From contig NZ_CP045929.1 in NCBI RefSeq assembly GCF_009664835.1, positions 1,984,001 through 2,048,000 of the forward strand: a DNA stretch of 64,000 nucleotides, given 5' to 3'. The notes under the pieces are model-generated. The model saw only the letters and a program-made list of their open reading frames with translations. It did not search any database and was not told where the DNA came from. Shown here one piece after another: positions 47,895-58,188 of the stretch. The stretch's first letter is position 1; every line of letters starts with the position of its first letter. The translations under genes were made by a program, and so were the position numbers. Source of the DNA: Allosaccharopolyspora coralli. Lineage in GTDB: Bacteria > Actinomycetota > Actinomycetes > Mycobacteriales > Pseudonocardiaceae.

Positions 47895-49700
47895 TCAGCT
47901 TGCGCGGACGCTGCTCGAGCCCGGCGGATGTGGGGAGGGGGCGTCGGGGTGACCCGGGTCAGGGTCCTGCGTGGGAAAACCCGGCGGTGGCACCCGCCCG
48001 TGTTGCCCCTCGCCGCGCAGCACGTCGACCTTGTCGGAACCGGGCCGGGACATGACCCAGCTGGCGCCGTCGATCTCCTTGGCCTGCGTCTTCAGCGGCG
48101 CCAGCAGCCGGGACGCCTCGTCGTAGGTCGTGACGGCGCTCTGCGTGCACACCAGCGTCGCCAGCGACAGCGTGACGTCGACGTCCTGCACCTGGCGTGC
48201 GGGGTCGAGCAGCATCTCCGACAGCGGCACCAGGTCGTCGAGGTCGGAGACGATGAGAAAGTCGTCCCCGCCGACGTGCCCGACCTGGACCGAGGCCAGC
48301 GCGGTCGCGGCGTCGGTGAGGCTGCGGCCGATGGTCTTGATGAGGTCGTCCCCCGCAGAGAAGCCCACGGTGTCGTTGATGTACTTGAAGCCGTCGACGT
48401 CGAGCCAGCTCACCGAGAACACGTCGCCGGCGGCGACGCGCCGGGCCACGTCCCTGGCGACGCTGTCGCTGCCGGGCAGGCGGGTGAGTGGGTTGAGCGC
48501 GGCGGCCTCTTCGACCTTGAGTTCGGCCATGCCGCGAATGAGATGCCCCGCGCGGACTGAGCCGAGACACCGCCCGGACTCGTCGACCACGACCGCGTCG
48601 TCGTACATCCGGTACTGGTCGGAACCGGTGACCAGCGTGAGCGCTTCCATCGCGGTGGTGGCTGTGGTGACCACGCGCGGCTCGTCCGCCAGCCGGGACG
48701 CCTGCCGCTTCGCGTGCAGCGCGTGCCCGTACGGTCCGGTGACGGCGAGCAGGAAACGGTTCCGGTCGATGGTCCACTGCGGACGGTTCTGCTCGTCGAC
48801 GAGGACGACGCCGCTGATCTCGGAGTGGTCGGCCAGCACTTCGCGCACCTTGTCGGCCGTGGTGTCGGCGGGAAGCATCGTGGTGGGCGAGAGGAATTCG
48901 GTGACACGGGGGCCCGCAGCCGTGGTGGGCGCGACCCGCCCGCCCGGGTCGGTGACCTCGGCCGCGACTCCCGGCACCGTGATCGTCGTCGGTGGCCGGC
49001 GCGCGGCAGGGGCGAACAGGTTTCCCTGCACCAGTCGCACGCCGTTGCGGCGCAACGCGGACAGTTGCCGCTCGCTCTCGACGCCCTCGGCGACCAGGCT
49101 GCTGTCGGTGGCGTCGCAGAGGTGGCGGACGGACTCGACGATCGCGGCACGTCCGGTGTCGTCGGGCAGGGCCTGCACGACGCTACGGTCGAGTTTGACC
49201 ATGCTCGGCTGCAGGTCGGGGAGGAACGTGAGCGGGACGTCCCCGTCGCCGACCCCGTCGAGTGCGACGTGGAAGCCCTGGTCACGCAGTTGGGCCACGT
49301 TCGCGGCGAGGTGCTTCGGGTCCAGCCGCGCGAACGGCGGAGCCACCTCCAGGGTGACCTCGTGTTCCCGTCTGCCTGCTGCGGCGAGTGCCTCTCTGAG
49401 TTCGTCGATGCGGTGCAAGTCGTGCACGGCGGTGCCGCCGAAGAGGTTGAGGTGCAGGGGGAGCAGGGTTTCGTGCTCGGCAGCGGTCCGCACTGCGGAG
49501 ACCGCCAACTGGACGTCGAGTTCGGCGAGGCGGCGGCGTCGTGCGGCCTCGCGGAAGAGATCCTGGATTCCGGTACCGGTGGGACGAGCGAGCGCTTCGA
49601 CCGCCACGATGGCACCGGTCTTGACGTTGATCAGTGGCTGGAACGCGAACCGAACACCGTCCACCAGTGCAAGCACAGAATCGATCTTGCTCGCACTCAT
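47895..49700 (-). CDS. EAL-CBS-GGDEF protein, probably degenerate
   Basis: 601 residues. Order: EAL domain (about 15-245: FQPLINVKTG, EALAR, KLD, AEGVES), CBS-pair-like region (about 265-390), GGDEF domain (about 405-560). In the EAL part the metal-binding DDFGTG is DGVGDG, so one essential Asp is lost. The GGDEF motif is GGDDF and there is no RxxD inhibitory site. It probably senses a nucleotide through the CBS part and binds c-di-GMP or is inactive, rather than being a good phosphodiesterase. No membrane segments. Confidence 0.85.
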   Translation of the reverse strand: MSASKIDSVLALVDGVRFAFQPLINVKTGAIVAVEALARPTGTGIQDLFREAARRRRLAELDVQLAVSAVRTAAEHETLLPLHLNLFGGTAVHDLHRIDELREALAAAGRREHEVTLEVAPPFARLDPKHLAANVAQLRDQGFHVALDGVGDGDVPLTFLPDLQPSMVKLDRSVVQALPDDTGRAAIVESVRHLCDATDSSLVAEGVESERQLSALRRNGVRLVQGNLFAPAARRPPTTITVPGVAAEVTDPGGRVAPTTAAGPRVTEFLSPTTMLPADTTADKVREVLADHSEISGVVLVDEQNRPQWTIDRNRFLLAVTGPYGHALHAKRQASRLADEPRVVTTATTAMEALTLVTGSDQYRMYDDAVVVDESGRCLGSVRAGHLIRGMAELKVEEAAALNPLTRLPGSDSVARDVARRVAAGDVFSVSWLDVDGFKYINDTVGFSAGDDLIKTIGRSLTDAATALASVQVGHVGGDDFLIVSDLDDLVPLSEMLLDPARQVQDVDVTLSLATLVCTQSAVTTYDEASRLLAPLKTQAKEIDGASWVMSRPGSDKVDVLRGEGQHGRVPPPGFPTQDPDPGHPDAPSPHPPGSSSVRAS

Positions 49701-49750
49701 GCCTGCCCCTCGACCTTGTTCACCACTTGTTCACCGACATCTCGTCTTCC

Positions 49751-49798
49751 CCTCGTGCGCACGGCGCGGGCACGCCACCGAGCGTCGTGCGCACGAGG
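49751..49798. promoter_or_regulatory. 12-bp inverted repeat upstream of the EAL-GGDEF gene
   Basis: CCTCGTGCGCAC (49751-49762) and its exact complement at 49787-49798 lie 50-98 nt before the start codon. This could be an operator. The rest of the 49701-50001 gap holds no gene. A second perfect hairpin, CCGGGGTGAC-gcc-GTCACCCCGG at 49881-49903, lies about 100 nt after the lycopene cyclase stop and may terminate it. Confidence 0.45.
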
Positions 49799-50001
49799 TC
49801 TCGCCATCGTCCAAACTAGCGCGGTCGCGTGAGGGCTCAGCCCTGTTCCACGCACAAGGTGTGGTCACTGACACAGCCCTCCGGGGTGACGCCGTCACCC
49901 CGGGTAGCGCGGCACGGCGAAGTACGGTCGATTCGACGACAGTGCGTACAACCGGACATTTCGGGGCGATTCGTTCGCACTGCCGCATGTCGTTCGACCG
50001 A

Positions 50002-51204
50002 TCACAGGCCGCCCAGGCCATGATGCGCTTCCGAACGGCGCGGCGCCACGACTCCGGTGATCAACTGGCTGCGCAGGGTCCACGAGGCGTCGCGGAACAT
50101 CGAGGCCATCGCCGTCACGGTGCTCGACGGATCCGGGACGGGGCTGAGGAACGCGCGCCGGTGCCGTTCGTCGAGCCCGAAGAACTGCTCGAAGAACTCC
50201 GGAACTTCGTCCGGCGGCAACGCGAGCAGCGCACGCAGCGCGCGTCGGCGCATCTCGTGCGTCGCCAGCGACGACGGGGGCCAGAGGATCGACCACGCGG
50301 CTCGGGCGGCGGCCGAGGGACCCGCGGGCAGTCCGGCCGCGATCGCACCTGCGATCCATGGTGCGAGACGCAACGACGCGGCCACGCTGAACCCGCTGGC
50401 CGGATGGATCAAACCGGCGGTCGCGCCGAACGGGATCACGCGGGACGGTTTCGGCAACGGGTCGTCCACCGGAAACCGGACCCGTTCCTCGAACGCGTCG
50501 TCCGGGACCTCGACACCGGCTTCCTGGAGTCTGCCGTGCAGTCGCCGACGGAGTTGTGCCAGTGGCAGCGCCGGTCGCCGAGCGAGCGAGGTCTCCTCGA
50601 GCAAGACCTGTCCCGGGGACACCGGAACGCCGTAGAGGAACGTCGGCCACCCACCCCGAGTGTCGGGGGCTTGGCGCCAGTTCATGAACACCGCGGTGCC
50701 GCGAGGGCGCAACGGTTCCGCGTCGACGTCGCGCACGATCACCCCGACCGCGGTCTGGTGTGCGGGAGTGCGCGCCGGTCGACCACCGGAGAGCGCCCGC
50801 GTCGGGCCGGACGCGTCCACGATCGCCGCGGTGGCCAGTCGGCGACCGTCGGTGAGCACCACCGTCGAGCCGGTGTCGGCGTGTTCGGCGGTGGCGACCT
50901 TGCCGATGACCTCCTCGACGTCGGGGCGCCACAGGTGCTGCCAGAGCGCGGTGTTGTCGAGTACGGCGTACGGGCGGTGCCATGCGTGCTCGGTGGTGCC
51001 GATCGCGACCACGCGGTCCGCGCGGGTGGCGACGGTGTGCCGCGCGGGCTCGGGGGGCAGCTCGTCGTGCCAGGCCGCGTAGGTGTTCGCCCACACTCGC
51101 CGGGGGGCGGGCGCGACCAGCACGACGTGCAGACCCGCGTCCGCGCAGGCGGCCGAGACCGCGCGCCCCGCGGGACCGGATCCGACGACCACCACATCCG
51201 CCAC
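50002..51204 (-). CDS. Lycopene cyclase family protein
   Basis: 400 residues, ATG start. An FAD/NAD-binding start VVVVGSGPAGRAVSAACADAGL, then WANTYAAWHDEL, the cyclase block WRQAPDTRGGWPTFLYGVP with VLLEETSLA, and GATAGLIHPASGFSVA. These are CrtY/CrtL features: cyclisation of lycopene ends to β-ionone rings. No other carotenoid genes are in the window, so the true substrate is uncertain. Confidence 0.85.
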   Translation of the reverse strand: MADVVVVGSGPAGRAVSAACADAGLHVVLVAPAPRRVWANTYAAWHDELPPEPARHTVATRADRVVAIGTTEHAWHRPYAVLDNTALWQHLWRPDVEEVIGKVATAEHADTGSTVVLTDGRRLATAAIVDASGPTRALSGGRPARTPAHQTAVGVIVRDVDAEPLRPRGTAVFMNWRQAPDTRGGWPTFLYGVPVSPGQVLLEETSLARRPALPLAQLRRRLHGRLQEAGVEVPDDAFEERVRFPVDDPLPKPSRVIPFGATAGLIHPASGFSVAASLRLAPWIAGAIAAGLPAGPSAAARAAWSILWPPSSLATHEMRRRALRALLALPPDEVPEFFEQFFGLDERHRRAFLSPVPDPSSTVTAMASMFRDASWTLRSQLITGVVAPRRSEAHHGLGGL

Positions 51205-51327
51205 ACGAACATTCGATCACGCCGACCCGCACCTGTGCCGCCGGACGCTCCGTGGTCCTCCCGCGGTAACGCTCGCCACCCGTGCCATTCGTTCGAACAC
51301 GGCACGGACTGCCGATAGCGTGGGGCC

Positions 51328-52911
51328 ATGTCCACCGTCGATCACCGGTCCGCCGCGACCGATCACCTGGATGCACGCAGCGCTCGCCGGTCGGGACGCA
51401 CCCGCCATCCGTCCGACCTGGCCGCGAGCCCGTTCCGTGCCGACCGGGACCGGATCTCCAGCTCGGCGTTCTTCTCGCGGCTCGGCGGGGTGACCCAGGT
51501 CGTGAGCCCGAGCGGCTCCGGGTTGATGCTGCACAACCGGCTCACCCACAGCCTCAAGGTCGCTCAGGCGGCGCGGGCGATCGCGGAGTCGCTCGCCGCC
51601 AGGACCGGCCGGTCCGACCTGGTCGACGAACTCGGCGGGTGCGATCTCGACGTGGTGGAGGCGGCGGGACTCGCCCACGACCTCGGTCACCCTCCGTTCG
51701 GTCACCAGGGCGAGACGGTGCTCGACCGGCTCGCGCGGGAGCGGTTCGGGCTCGTCGACGGCTTCGAGGGCAACGCCCAGTCGTTCCGCATCGTGAGCAG
51801 CATCGACGTGCACGGTGCCGACGGCGACGGGCTCGACCTGACGGCCGCGGTGCGCGCGGCACTGCTGAAGTATCCGTGGACGCGCTGGTCGCGGCCCGAC
51901 CCCCACCCGCGTCACCTACCGGTGCCGCCGCGCGGGGCCTCCGAGCCGGAAGGTGCCCCGCGCACCGGCTCGGCGAAGTTCTCCGCCTACGTCACCGAGA
52001 TCGACGACATGCAGGACTGCCGTGCTCCGTTCGCCGACCGGCTGCAACCGTGGCAGCAGACGGTGGAGGCGTCGGTGATGGACACCGCCGACGACATCGC
52101 CTACGCCATCCACGACCTCGAAGACTTTCACCGGGTCGGGATCCTGCAGCACACGACGGTCTCGTACGAGCTCACCGAGTGGCTCGGACACGCGGTCCGG
52201 CTGGCCGGTCTCTCCGACGACCAGCTGGCGGCCGAGTCCTCACGTCCCGGCCGCGACCTGGAACGCCTGCGCAGGCGGTTGCACACCAAGGACGGGTGGA
52301 TCGCCGACGACGATGCGTTCGTCAACGCCGTCAAGAGGGTGCTCTCGGACCTTGTCGGCAAGCTGCTGGAGATGCCGTTCGACCGGTCGAAACAGGCCGA
52401 GCAGGCAGTCGCCGCGTTCTCCGGCGAATGGACGCAGCGACTCGCGGGGGGCGTACGACTGATCGAGCATCCCGGCACCCGGACGGGGCACGTCGGGCTG
52501 GCGACCGAGCAGTGGCACGAGGTCCAGGTCCTCAAGTTCGTGCATCGCCGGTTCGTGCTGCAGCGGCCGGATCTGGCCCTGCACCAGCGCGGGCAGGACC
52601 GGTTGTTGAGCAAGCTGGTGGAGGCGCTGGACTCGTGGCTCATCGACCGCTCGGAGGCCGCGCGGTTGCCGTACCGGCTGCGCGACCTCTTCGACCACGC
52701 GCGCCTGGAGTTCCGCGGCCTCGTCCGCGACGCGCCCGAGTTGCTCGTCGTGCCGGGGGAGTCCACGGACGGCGAGACCGTCGAGCGATTGGCTCGCGGC
52801 CGGGCGGTGCTGGATTTCGTCGCGTCCTTGACCGACAACCAGGCCGCCTCCCTGCTGGAGGCACTGTCCGGTCGGACCACGCAGCTGTGGTCCGACACGT
52901 TCGTATTGTGA
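51328..52911 (+). CDS. dgt: Deoxyguanosinetriphosphate triphosphohydrolase-like protein
   Basis: 527 residues, ATG start. HD-type metal site: HNRLTHSLKVAQ, then LAHDLGHPPFGHQGE, and MDTADDIAYAIHDLED. It splits dNTPs to nucleoside and triphosphate. The N-terminal 35 residues are a basic extension. The stop overlaps the next start (GTGA). A GTTCGAAC palindrome within GTGCC...GGCAC lies 25-50 nt upstream. Confidence 0.93.
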   Translation: MSTVDHRSAATDHLDARSARRSGRTRHPSDLAASPFRADRDRISSSAFFSRLGGVTQVVSPSGSGLMLHNRLTHSLKVAQAARAIAESLAARTGRSDLVDELGGCDLDVVEAAGLAHDLGHPPFGHQGETVLDRLARERFGLVDGFEGNAQSFRIVSSIDVHGADGDGLDLTAAVRAALLKYPWTRWSRPDPHPRHLPVPPRGASEPEGAPRTGSAKFSAYVTEIDDMQDCRAPFADRLQPWQQTVEASVMDTADDIAYAIHDLEDFHRVGILQHTTVSYELTEWLGHAVRLAGLSDDQLAAESSRPGRDLERLRRRLHTKDGWIADDDAFVNAVKRVLSDLVGKLLEMPFDRSKQAEQAVAAFSGEWTQRLAGGVRLIEHPGTRTGHVGLATEQWHEVQVLKFVHRRFVLQRPDLALHQRGQDRLLSKLVEALDSWLIDRSEAARLPYRLRDLFDHARLEFRGLVRDAPELLVVPGESTDGETVERLARGRAVLDFVASLTDNQAASLLEALSGRTTQLWSDTFVL

Positions 52912-53576
52912 GCCGGGGACGACAACTGCCCGGTGGGGGCCGGGGGGTGGAGGTCGGCGCCGACCGGCTGCAGGGCTGGTTCGACCGCTTCGCCGGGCGG
53001 CACGGTGGAGTGGCGAGCACGGTGCTCGGCCCACGGCGCGTCGAGGTCCGGGCCGCCGACGATGCCGTGGCGGCGGTGCAGGTGCCGTTCGAGGAACTCG
53101 GCGAACCGCACGAGCAGCGGGAGGGACTCGACGTCGAGCCCCTGGTGCGGCACGTGCGGCGGTCGCGGCGGATCGGGCTCGTTCTCGTTCGCCTCGGCGC
53201 GCACAGCGTCGGCGTGTGTCGCGACGGCGTGGTCGAGCGGTCGTCGACCGACCGGCATCTCGTGCACGGGCGGAACAAGGCGGGCGGTCAGTCTCAGCAG
53301 CGGTTCGCCCGACGGCGCGAGGGACAGGCCCGGCGATCGTTGGAGTCCGCGGCGGCCGATGTGGCGCGGGTGCTGCTGCCGGAGAGGGCGACGCTGGACG
53401 CAATGGTGCTCGGCGGGGACCGCAAGGCACTGGACGAGCTGCGAGCGGATCCGCGTCTGGCCGAGTTGCTCGGCCGCGCCGAGCCCCGCGTGCTGGACCT
53501 GCCGGAGCCGCGCAAGTCCGTGCTCGACGAGGCGGCGCGCAGGACTCTGGCGGTCGAGGTGGAGATTTTCGACTGA
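52908..53576 (+). CDS. acVLRF1-family release factor / peptidyl-tRNA hydrolase
   Basis: 222 residues from GTG 52908, coupled to dgt. The catalytic-loop region HLVHGRNKAGGQSQQRFARRREGQ (about 125-148) is the VLRF1 signature related to Vms1/ANKZF1 and eRF1; the Gln in GGQ would activate water. Such factors free peptides from stalled 50S subunits. It shares its stop codon with the left end of element A3. Its neighbourhood also has an ABC-F ribosome protein. Confidence 0.85.
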   Translation: MSRGRQLPGGGRGVEVGADRLQGWFDRFAGRHGGVASTVLGPRRVEVRAADDAVAAVQVPFEELGEPHEQREGLDVEPLVRHVRRSRRIGLVLVRLGAHSVGVCRDGVVERSSTDRHLVHGRNKAGGQSQQRFARRREGQARRSLESAAADVARVLLPERATLDAMVLGGDRKALDELRADPRLAELLGRAEPRVLDLPEPRKSVLDEAARRTLAVEVEIFD

Positions 53577-53735
53577 GAGGGCAGTGTGGAACTGGGGGAG
53601 GTCGTCCGGTCCCGCCGCCCCAGTTCGCGCCGCACGGCACGAACTCCGAATGCCGGAGCGTCTCAGCTTGCCGCGGCAGAGCACGTGTGAGGCGTGCCCT
53701 ACGGGGCGCACATGCCAGTCCCCGAATGCCCTCTG
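53575..53735. repeat. Palindromic element, family A, copy A3 (shortened)
   Basis: Arms AGTTCGCGCCG and CGGCACGAACT nearly abut, so the central loop of about 55 bp present in A1 and A2 is missing. Outer ends GAGAGGGCAGTGTGGAACTG (53575-53594) and CAGTCCCCGAATGCCCTCT (53716-53734) are a good terminal inverted repeat. The left end includes part of the acVLRF1 stop codon. Confidence 0.8.
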
Positions 53736-53794
53736 AGCAGGGTGGCCTGGGGTCTCGGGTGGGTGAGCCGTCCGAGGCGGGAGCGCTCACAGCC

Positions 53795-53831
53795 GACGCA
53801 CCCACAATCGGGGTGCGTCCGTCGGTACACT
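53795..53831 (+). promoter_or_regulatory. Inverted repeat and -10 element ahead of ABC-F leader
   Basis: GACGCACCC-acaatcg-GGGTGCGTC (53795-53819) is a perfect 9-bp inverted repeat. TACACT at 53826-53831 is a good -10 element, so transcription should start at or next to the GTG at 53839. The repeat covers the -35 zone, where a regulator could bind. No consensus -35 is visible. Confidence 0.5.
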
Positions 53832-53838
53832 GGCACTC

Positions 53839-53958
53839 GTGGTCGAGAACTCCCCCGTGCCGCAGGCGCGCGACGACACCGCACGGCCCGTGCGGCGGCT
53901 CGTGCTGGTCGCGGCAGGTGCGGTCACCGCGTCGGTGACCCGCGTGCGCGTGGCATAG
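53839..53958 (+). CDS. Candidate 39-residue leader peptide of the ABC-F gene
   Basis: GTG 53839 to TAG 53956-53958. It would be read from a leaderless mRNA. The product ends with VTRVRVA; Arg-Val-Arg is the +x+ pattern at which macrolides stall ribosomes on known resistance leaders. Hairpins in and after it (GTCACC/GGTGAC, GGCGC/GCGCC) and the CTCCGGAG palindrome that includes the ABC-F ribosome-binding site (54019-54026) fit attenuation. Translation is not proven. Confidence 0.45.
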   Translation: MVENSPVPQARDDTARPVRRLVLVAAGAVTASVTRVRVA

Positions 53959-54033
53959 CCGCCCCGACGGCGCGTCCTCGGACGCTGCGCCTGTGACCTC
54001 GAACCCGCTCGACCCGATCTCCGGAGTCTTTTC

Positions 54034-55662
<1,629 letters not shown>

Positions 55663-55866
55663 TCGTCCAGGCACGCGCCACGCCGTTTTCCTCCCCCGGC
55701 GCAACACCACGTTACGGCATTCGGAGCACAACTCTGGCGCTGACGGCCCAACGACCTGCGATCTTTTTTTCATGATCGCCTGGCGTTCCCGGCTTTCCTG
55801 TTCGATCATTGCGGGCGACAGGGGTCGCGAGCGGCCCGACCTGTTCGGAGGGAAGGCGGGGACACT

Positions 55867-56076
55867 GTGGCTGACCTGAAGAAAGGTGCGCGAATTACCG
55901 GAAGCGCACGGGACAAGCTTGCCAGTGACCTGAAGAAGAAATACGAGAAAGGTGCCAGCATTCGCGCCCTGGCGGAGGCGACAGGCCGTTCGTACGGTTT
56001 CGTCCACCGCGTTCTCAGCGAGTCGGGTGTGCAGTTGCGGGGCCGTGGGGGCGCGACCCGCACGAAGAAGAAGTGA
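55867..56076 (+). CDS. Small helix-turn-helix protein (Rv1473A-like)
   Basis: 69 residues, GTG after GGAGGGAAGG. HTH motif GASIRALAEATGRSYGFVHRVLSESGVQLR occupies residues 29-58, with basic ends (KKGARITGS and GATRTKKK). In M. tuberculosis the equivalent position after the ABC-F gene holds Rv1473A. Targets unknown. Upstream is GCGATC-(T7)-CAT-GATCGC (55758-55779), and a 19-bp palindrome lies just after the gene. Confidence 0.85.
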   Translation: MADLKKGARITGSARDKLASDLKKKYEKGASIRALAEATGRSYGFVHRVLSESGVQLRGRGGATRTKKK

Positions 56077-56082
56077 GCGGGA

Positions 56083-56101
56083 GTCGTTCGATTCGAACGA
56101 C
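56083..56101. promoter_or_regulatory. 19-bp palindrome after the HTH gene
   Basis: GTCGTTCGA-T-TCGAACGAC, 9-bp perfect arms, 6 nt after the stop codon. A CGTTCGAACACGG sequence follows at 56114-56126 and recurs upstream of dgt (51290-51302). It may be an operator for the small HTH protein or a terminator stem; no T-tract follows. Confidence 0.4.
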
Positions 56102-56294
56102 AACCGCGCGTGCCCGTTCGAACACGGAGTGCCGCCCGTTCCGCGGGTGAGGTGTTCGTTCGTAACAGGGGGGCGGCCGTCGTCTCGCGGATCGTGAGGG
56201 CGCTCGAATCCGCCGTGATCGACGGCCACACCTCTGCACGATCGACCGGGTACCGTGTGCCCGGTCCGGTCACCAAGAACAACGGAGGCGCGCG

Positions 56295-57098
56295 GTGGCG
56301 CAGTCGATAGTGGACGCCGACCTGCTCGACCGCGGAGGTGTCGTCCTGGACGTGGACGGGGCCCGCGCCACCGTCACCCTCGATCGTCCGGACAAGCTCA
56401 ACGTGCAGACGCCGCACACGTGGCGTGCGCTGCGTGAGATCGGCGCGAACCTGCCGAGTGAGGTCCGGGTCGTCGTCGTGCGTGGTCGCGGGCGGTCGTT
56501 CTCGGCGGGCCTGGATCGCACCCTGTTCGGGTTCGACGAGGTCGACGGCGTCCGCGGGGTGCTGGCGCTCTCCCGAGAGACGACCGAGCGCGCCGACGCG
56601 GAGATCTCGTCGTTCCAACAGGGATTCCACTGGCTCCGCGACCCCGATCGGGTGACGATCGCCGCGGTGCAGGGACACGCGATCGGCGGCGGGTTCCAGC
56701 TGGCGTTGGCGTGTGATCTGCGGATCCTCACGACCGACGCGACACTGCGGATGGCCGAGACGAGCTTGGGCATCGTGCCGGACCTCGGCGGGACGTTGCC
56801 GCTGGTGCGCACCGTGGGATACGCGCGGGCCGTGGAAATCTGTGTGACGGGCCGCGATGTCCCGGCACAGGAGGCCGCCTCGATGGGACTCGCGAACCTG
56901 GTGGTCCCGCCGGAGGAGCTCGACGCGGCGGTGGACCGCACGGTGGCGGCCGTGACGCGCGCGCCCGAGGCTGCCGTCCGCGAAACCCTCGCGTTGCTGG
57001 CGCAGGCCGACGAGGCCGTCGACCCCGAACAGCAACTCGCCGCCGAGCGTGCCGCGCAACTGCGCAGGATCACCGCGCTCGCTCACGGCGACGGCTGA
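56295..57098 (+). CDS. Enoyl-CoA hydratase/isomerase family protein
   Basis: 267 residues, GTG start. Crotonase fold: VTLDRPDKLNVQTPHTW, RGRGRSFSAGLD for the first oxyanion-hole part, and GHAIGGGFQLALACDLRI. The position equals echA12 (Rv1472). The active-site acids are less typical: ETSLGIVPDLGGTLPL keeps one Glu (AETSLG). The substrate is unknown. A family B element starts at the stop codon. Confidence 0.9.
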   Translation: MAQSIVDADLLDRGGVVLDVDGARATVTLDRPDKLNVQTPHTWRALREIGANLPSEVRVVVVRGRGRSFSAGLDRTLFGFDEVDGVRGVLALSRETTERADAEISSFQQGFHWLRDPDRVTIAAVQGHAIGGGFQLALACDLRILTTDATLRMAETSLGIVPDLGGTLPLVRTVGYARAVEICVTGRDVPAQEAASMGLANLVVPPEELDAAVDRTVAAVTRAPEAAVRETLALLAQADEAVDPEQQLAAERAAQLRRITALAHGDG

Positions 57099-57310
57099 GA
57101 ACTCCTGTTGCTCGGTGGGTCGGGTGGCGGAACCTCAGCGTCCTCCTCGCTGCGGGATCGATTTCTCGAGTAGCCACCTACGCAACGAGAATCGCTGTCC
57201 TCGCGAGGACGACGCTGAGAGCCCGCCGGTGGTCGGTCTGCGTACGTGGTGAGCGCTGAGCGTCTTGGGCGCCGGCGTGACACGACGACAGCTCGCGGCT
57301 TTGGGGTGAA
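57096..57310. repeat. Palindromic element, family B, copy B3
   Basis: It begins TGAGAACTCC, with TGA the stop of the enoyl-CoA hydratase gene. Arms CTCAGCGTCCTCCTCGC (57134-57150) and GCGAGGACGACGCTGAG (57203-57219) pair with one mismatch; a T-A pair replaces the C-G of B2. Inner CGATTTCTCG faces CGAGAATCG. The rest of the gap to 57401 holds the TetR gene promoter region, with a direct repeat GGTGTCCC at 57349 and 57363. Confidence 0.83.
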
Positions 57311-57401
57311 GGGGCGGGGCTGCGGCGCACCCCGTCCACCACGCCTGTGGTGTCCCCTCTAGGGTGTCCCGGGAAGATCAACACCGACGGGACTCAGCAG
57401 G

Positions 57402-58025
57402 ATGGACATGCCCAACCGAGGGAACCGCCGTGAGCTGCTCGCCGATGCCGCGATCGAGGTCCTGGCCCGAGAGGGCGGTCGCGGCCTGACGCATCGTGCG
57501 GTCGACCGCGAGGCCGAGGTCCCGCAAGGCACCACGAAGAACTACTGGCCCAACCGGGAGTCCGTGTTCGTGGCCGTGGCGCACCGGGTCTCGCAGCAGC
57601 ACGTCGAGGCGATGGATCTCGTGCGCGAACACGCCCCCGAAGGGCTGGCCGTGGAGCACGTCGCGTCCTGGTACGCCGCGATGTTGCGTCGTACCGGTTC
57701 GGCAGGCCGGGCGCACTTCCTTGCCTTGTTCGAACTGCACCTCGAAGGCGTGCGGCGGCCGGAGATCCGCGACGCGCTCGGGGAGATGGTCCTCGCCAAC
57801 ACCGCCTCCGCCCGATACCTGCACGACGCGGTCGGCGTCGAGTTGTCCCACCGGGGGGCCGGCCTGCTCGACGCGGGGATGCTCGGGGCCGCCATGTCGA
57901 TGTTGAGCCTGCCCGAGTCCGTGCTCGACGAGATCGGTTTCGACGACCCCGACGCGGTGAGTGCCGCCCTGCTCGATGCGGCCACCGGGACTGCCGCCGG
58001 ATCGGCGGCGCGCTGCGCGGGGTGA
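57402..58025 (+). CDS. TetR family transcriptional regulator
   Basis: 207 residues, ATG start. The N-terminal HTH (about 10-55) reads LLADAAIEVLAREGGRGLTHRAVDREAEVPQGTTKNYWPNRESVF, a typical TetR domain. The C-terminal ligand domain gives no clue to the inducer. In mycobacteria a TetR gene (Rv1474c) has the same place but is on the opposite strand next to acn. The GGTGTCCC direct repeats upstream could be its operator. Confidence 0.92.
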   Translation: MDMPNRGNRRELLADAAIEVLAREGGRGLTHRAVDREAEVPQGTTKNYWPNRESVFVAVAHRVSQQHVEAMDLVREHAPEGLAVEHVASWYAAMLRRTGSAGRAHFLALFELHLEGVRRPEIRDALGEMVLANTASARYLHDAVGVELSHRGAGLLDAGMLGAAMSMLSLPESVLDEIGFDDPDAVSAALLDAATGTAAGSAARCAG

Positions 58026-58188
58026 ACCGCACCCCACCGCAGCGAGATGATCACGGACGGTAGTCTGGCACGGTCGTCCCGCCGGGATCCGGGGTGTTCA
58101 TCGGATGTCGCGGCGTCGGTCGTAAGGTTCCGGATGCCTGCGGCGGGTCGGCCGCGGGGAGTGCGAACGCCAGGAGGTCCGGCAGCGA

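Noticed and set aside
51286-51302. LexA/SOS box upstream of dgt
   Set aside because: GTTCGAAC occurs, but the actinobacterial SOS box needs TCGAAC and GTTCGA half sites in the opposite order with a 4-bp gap.
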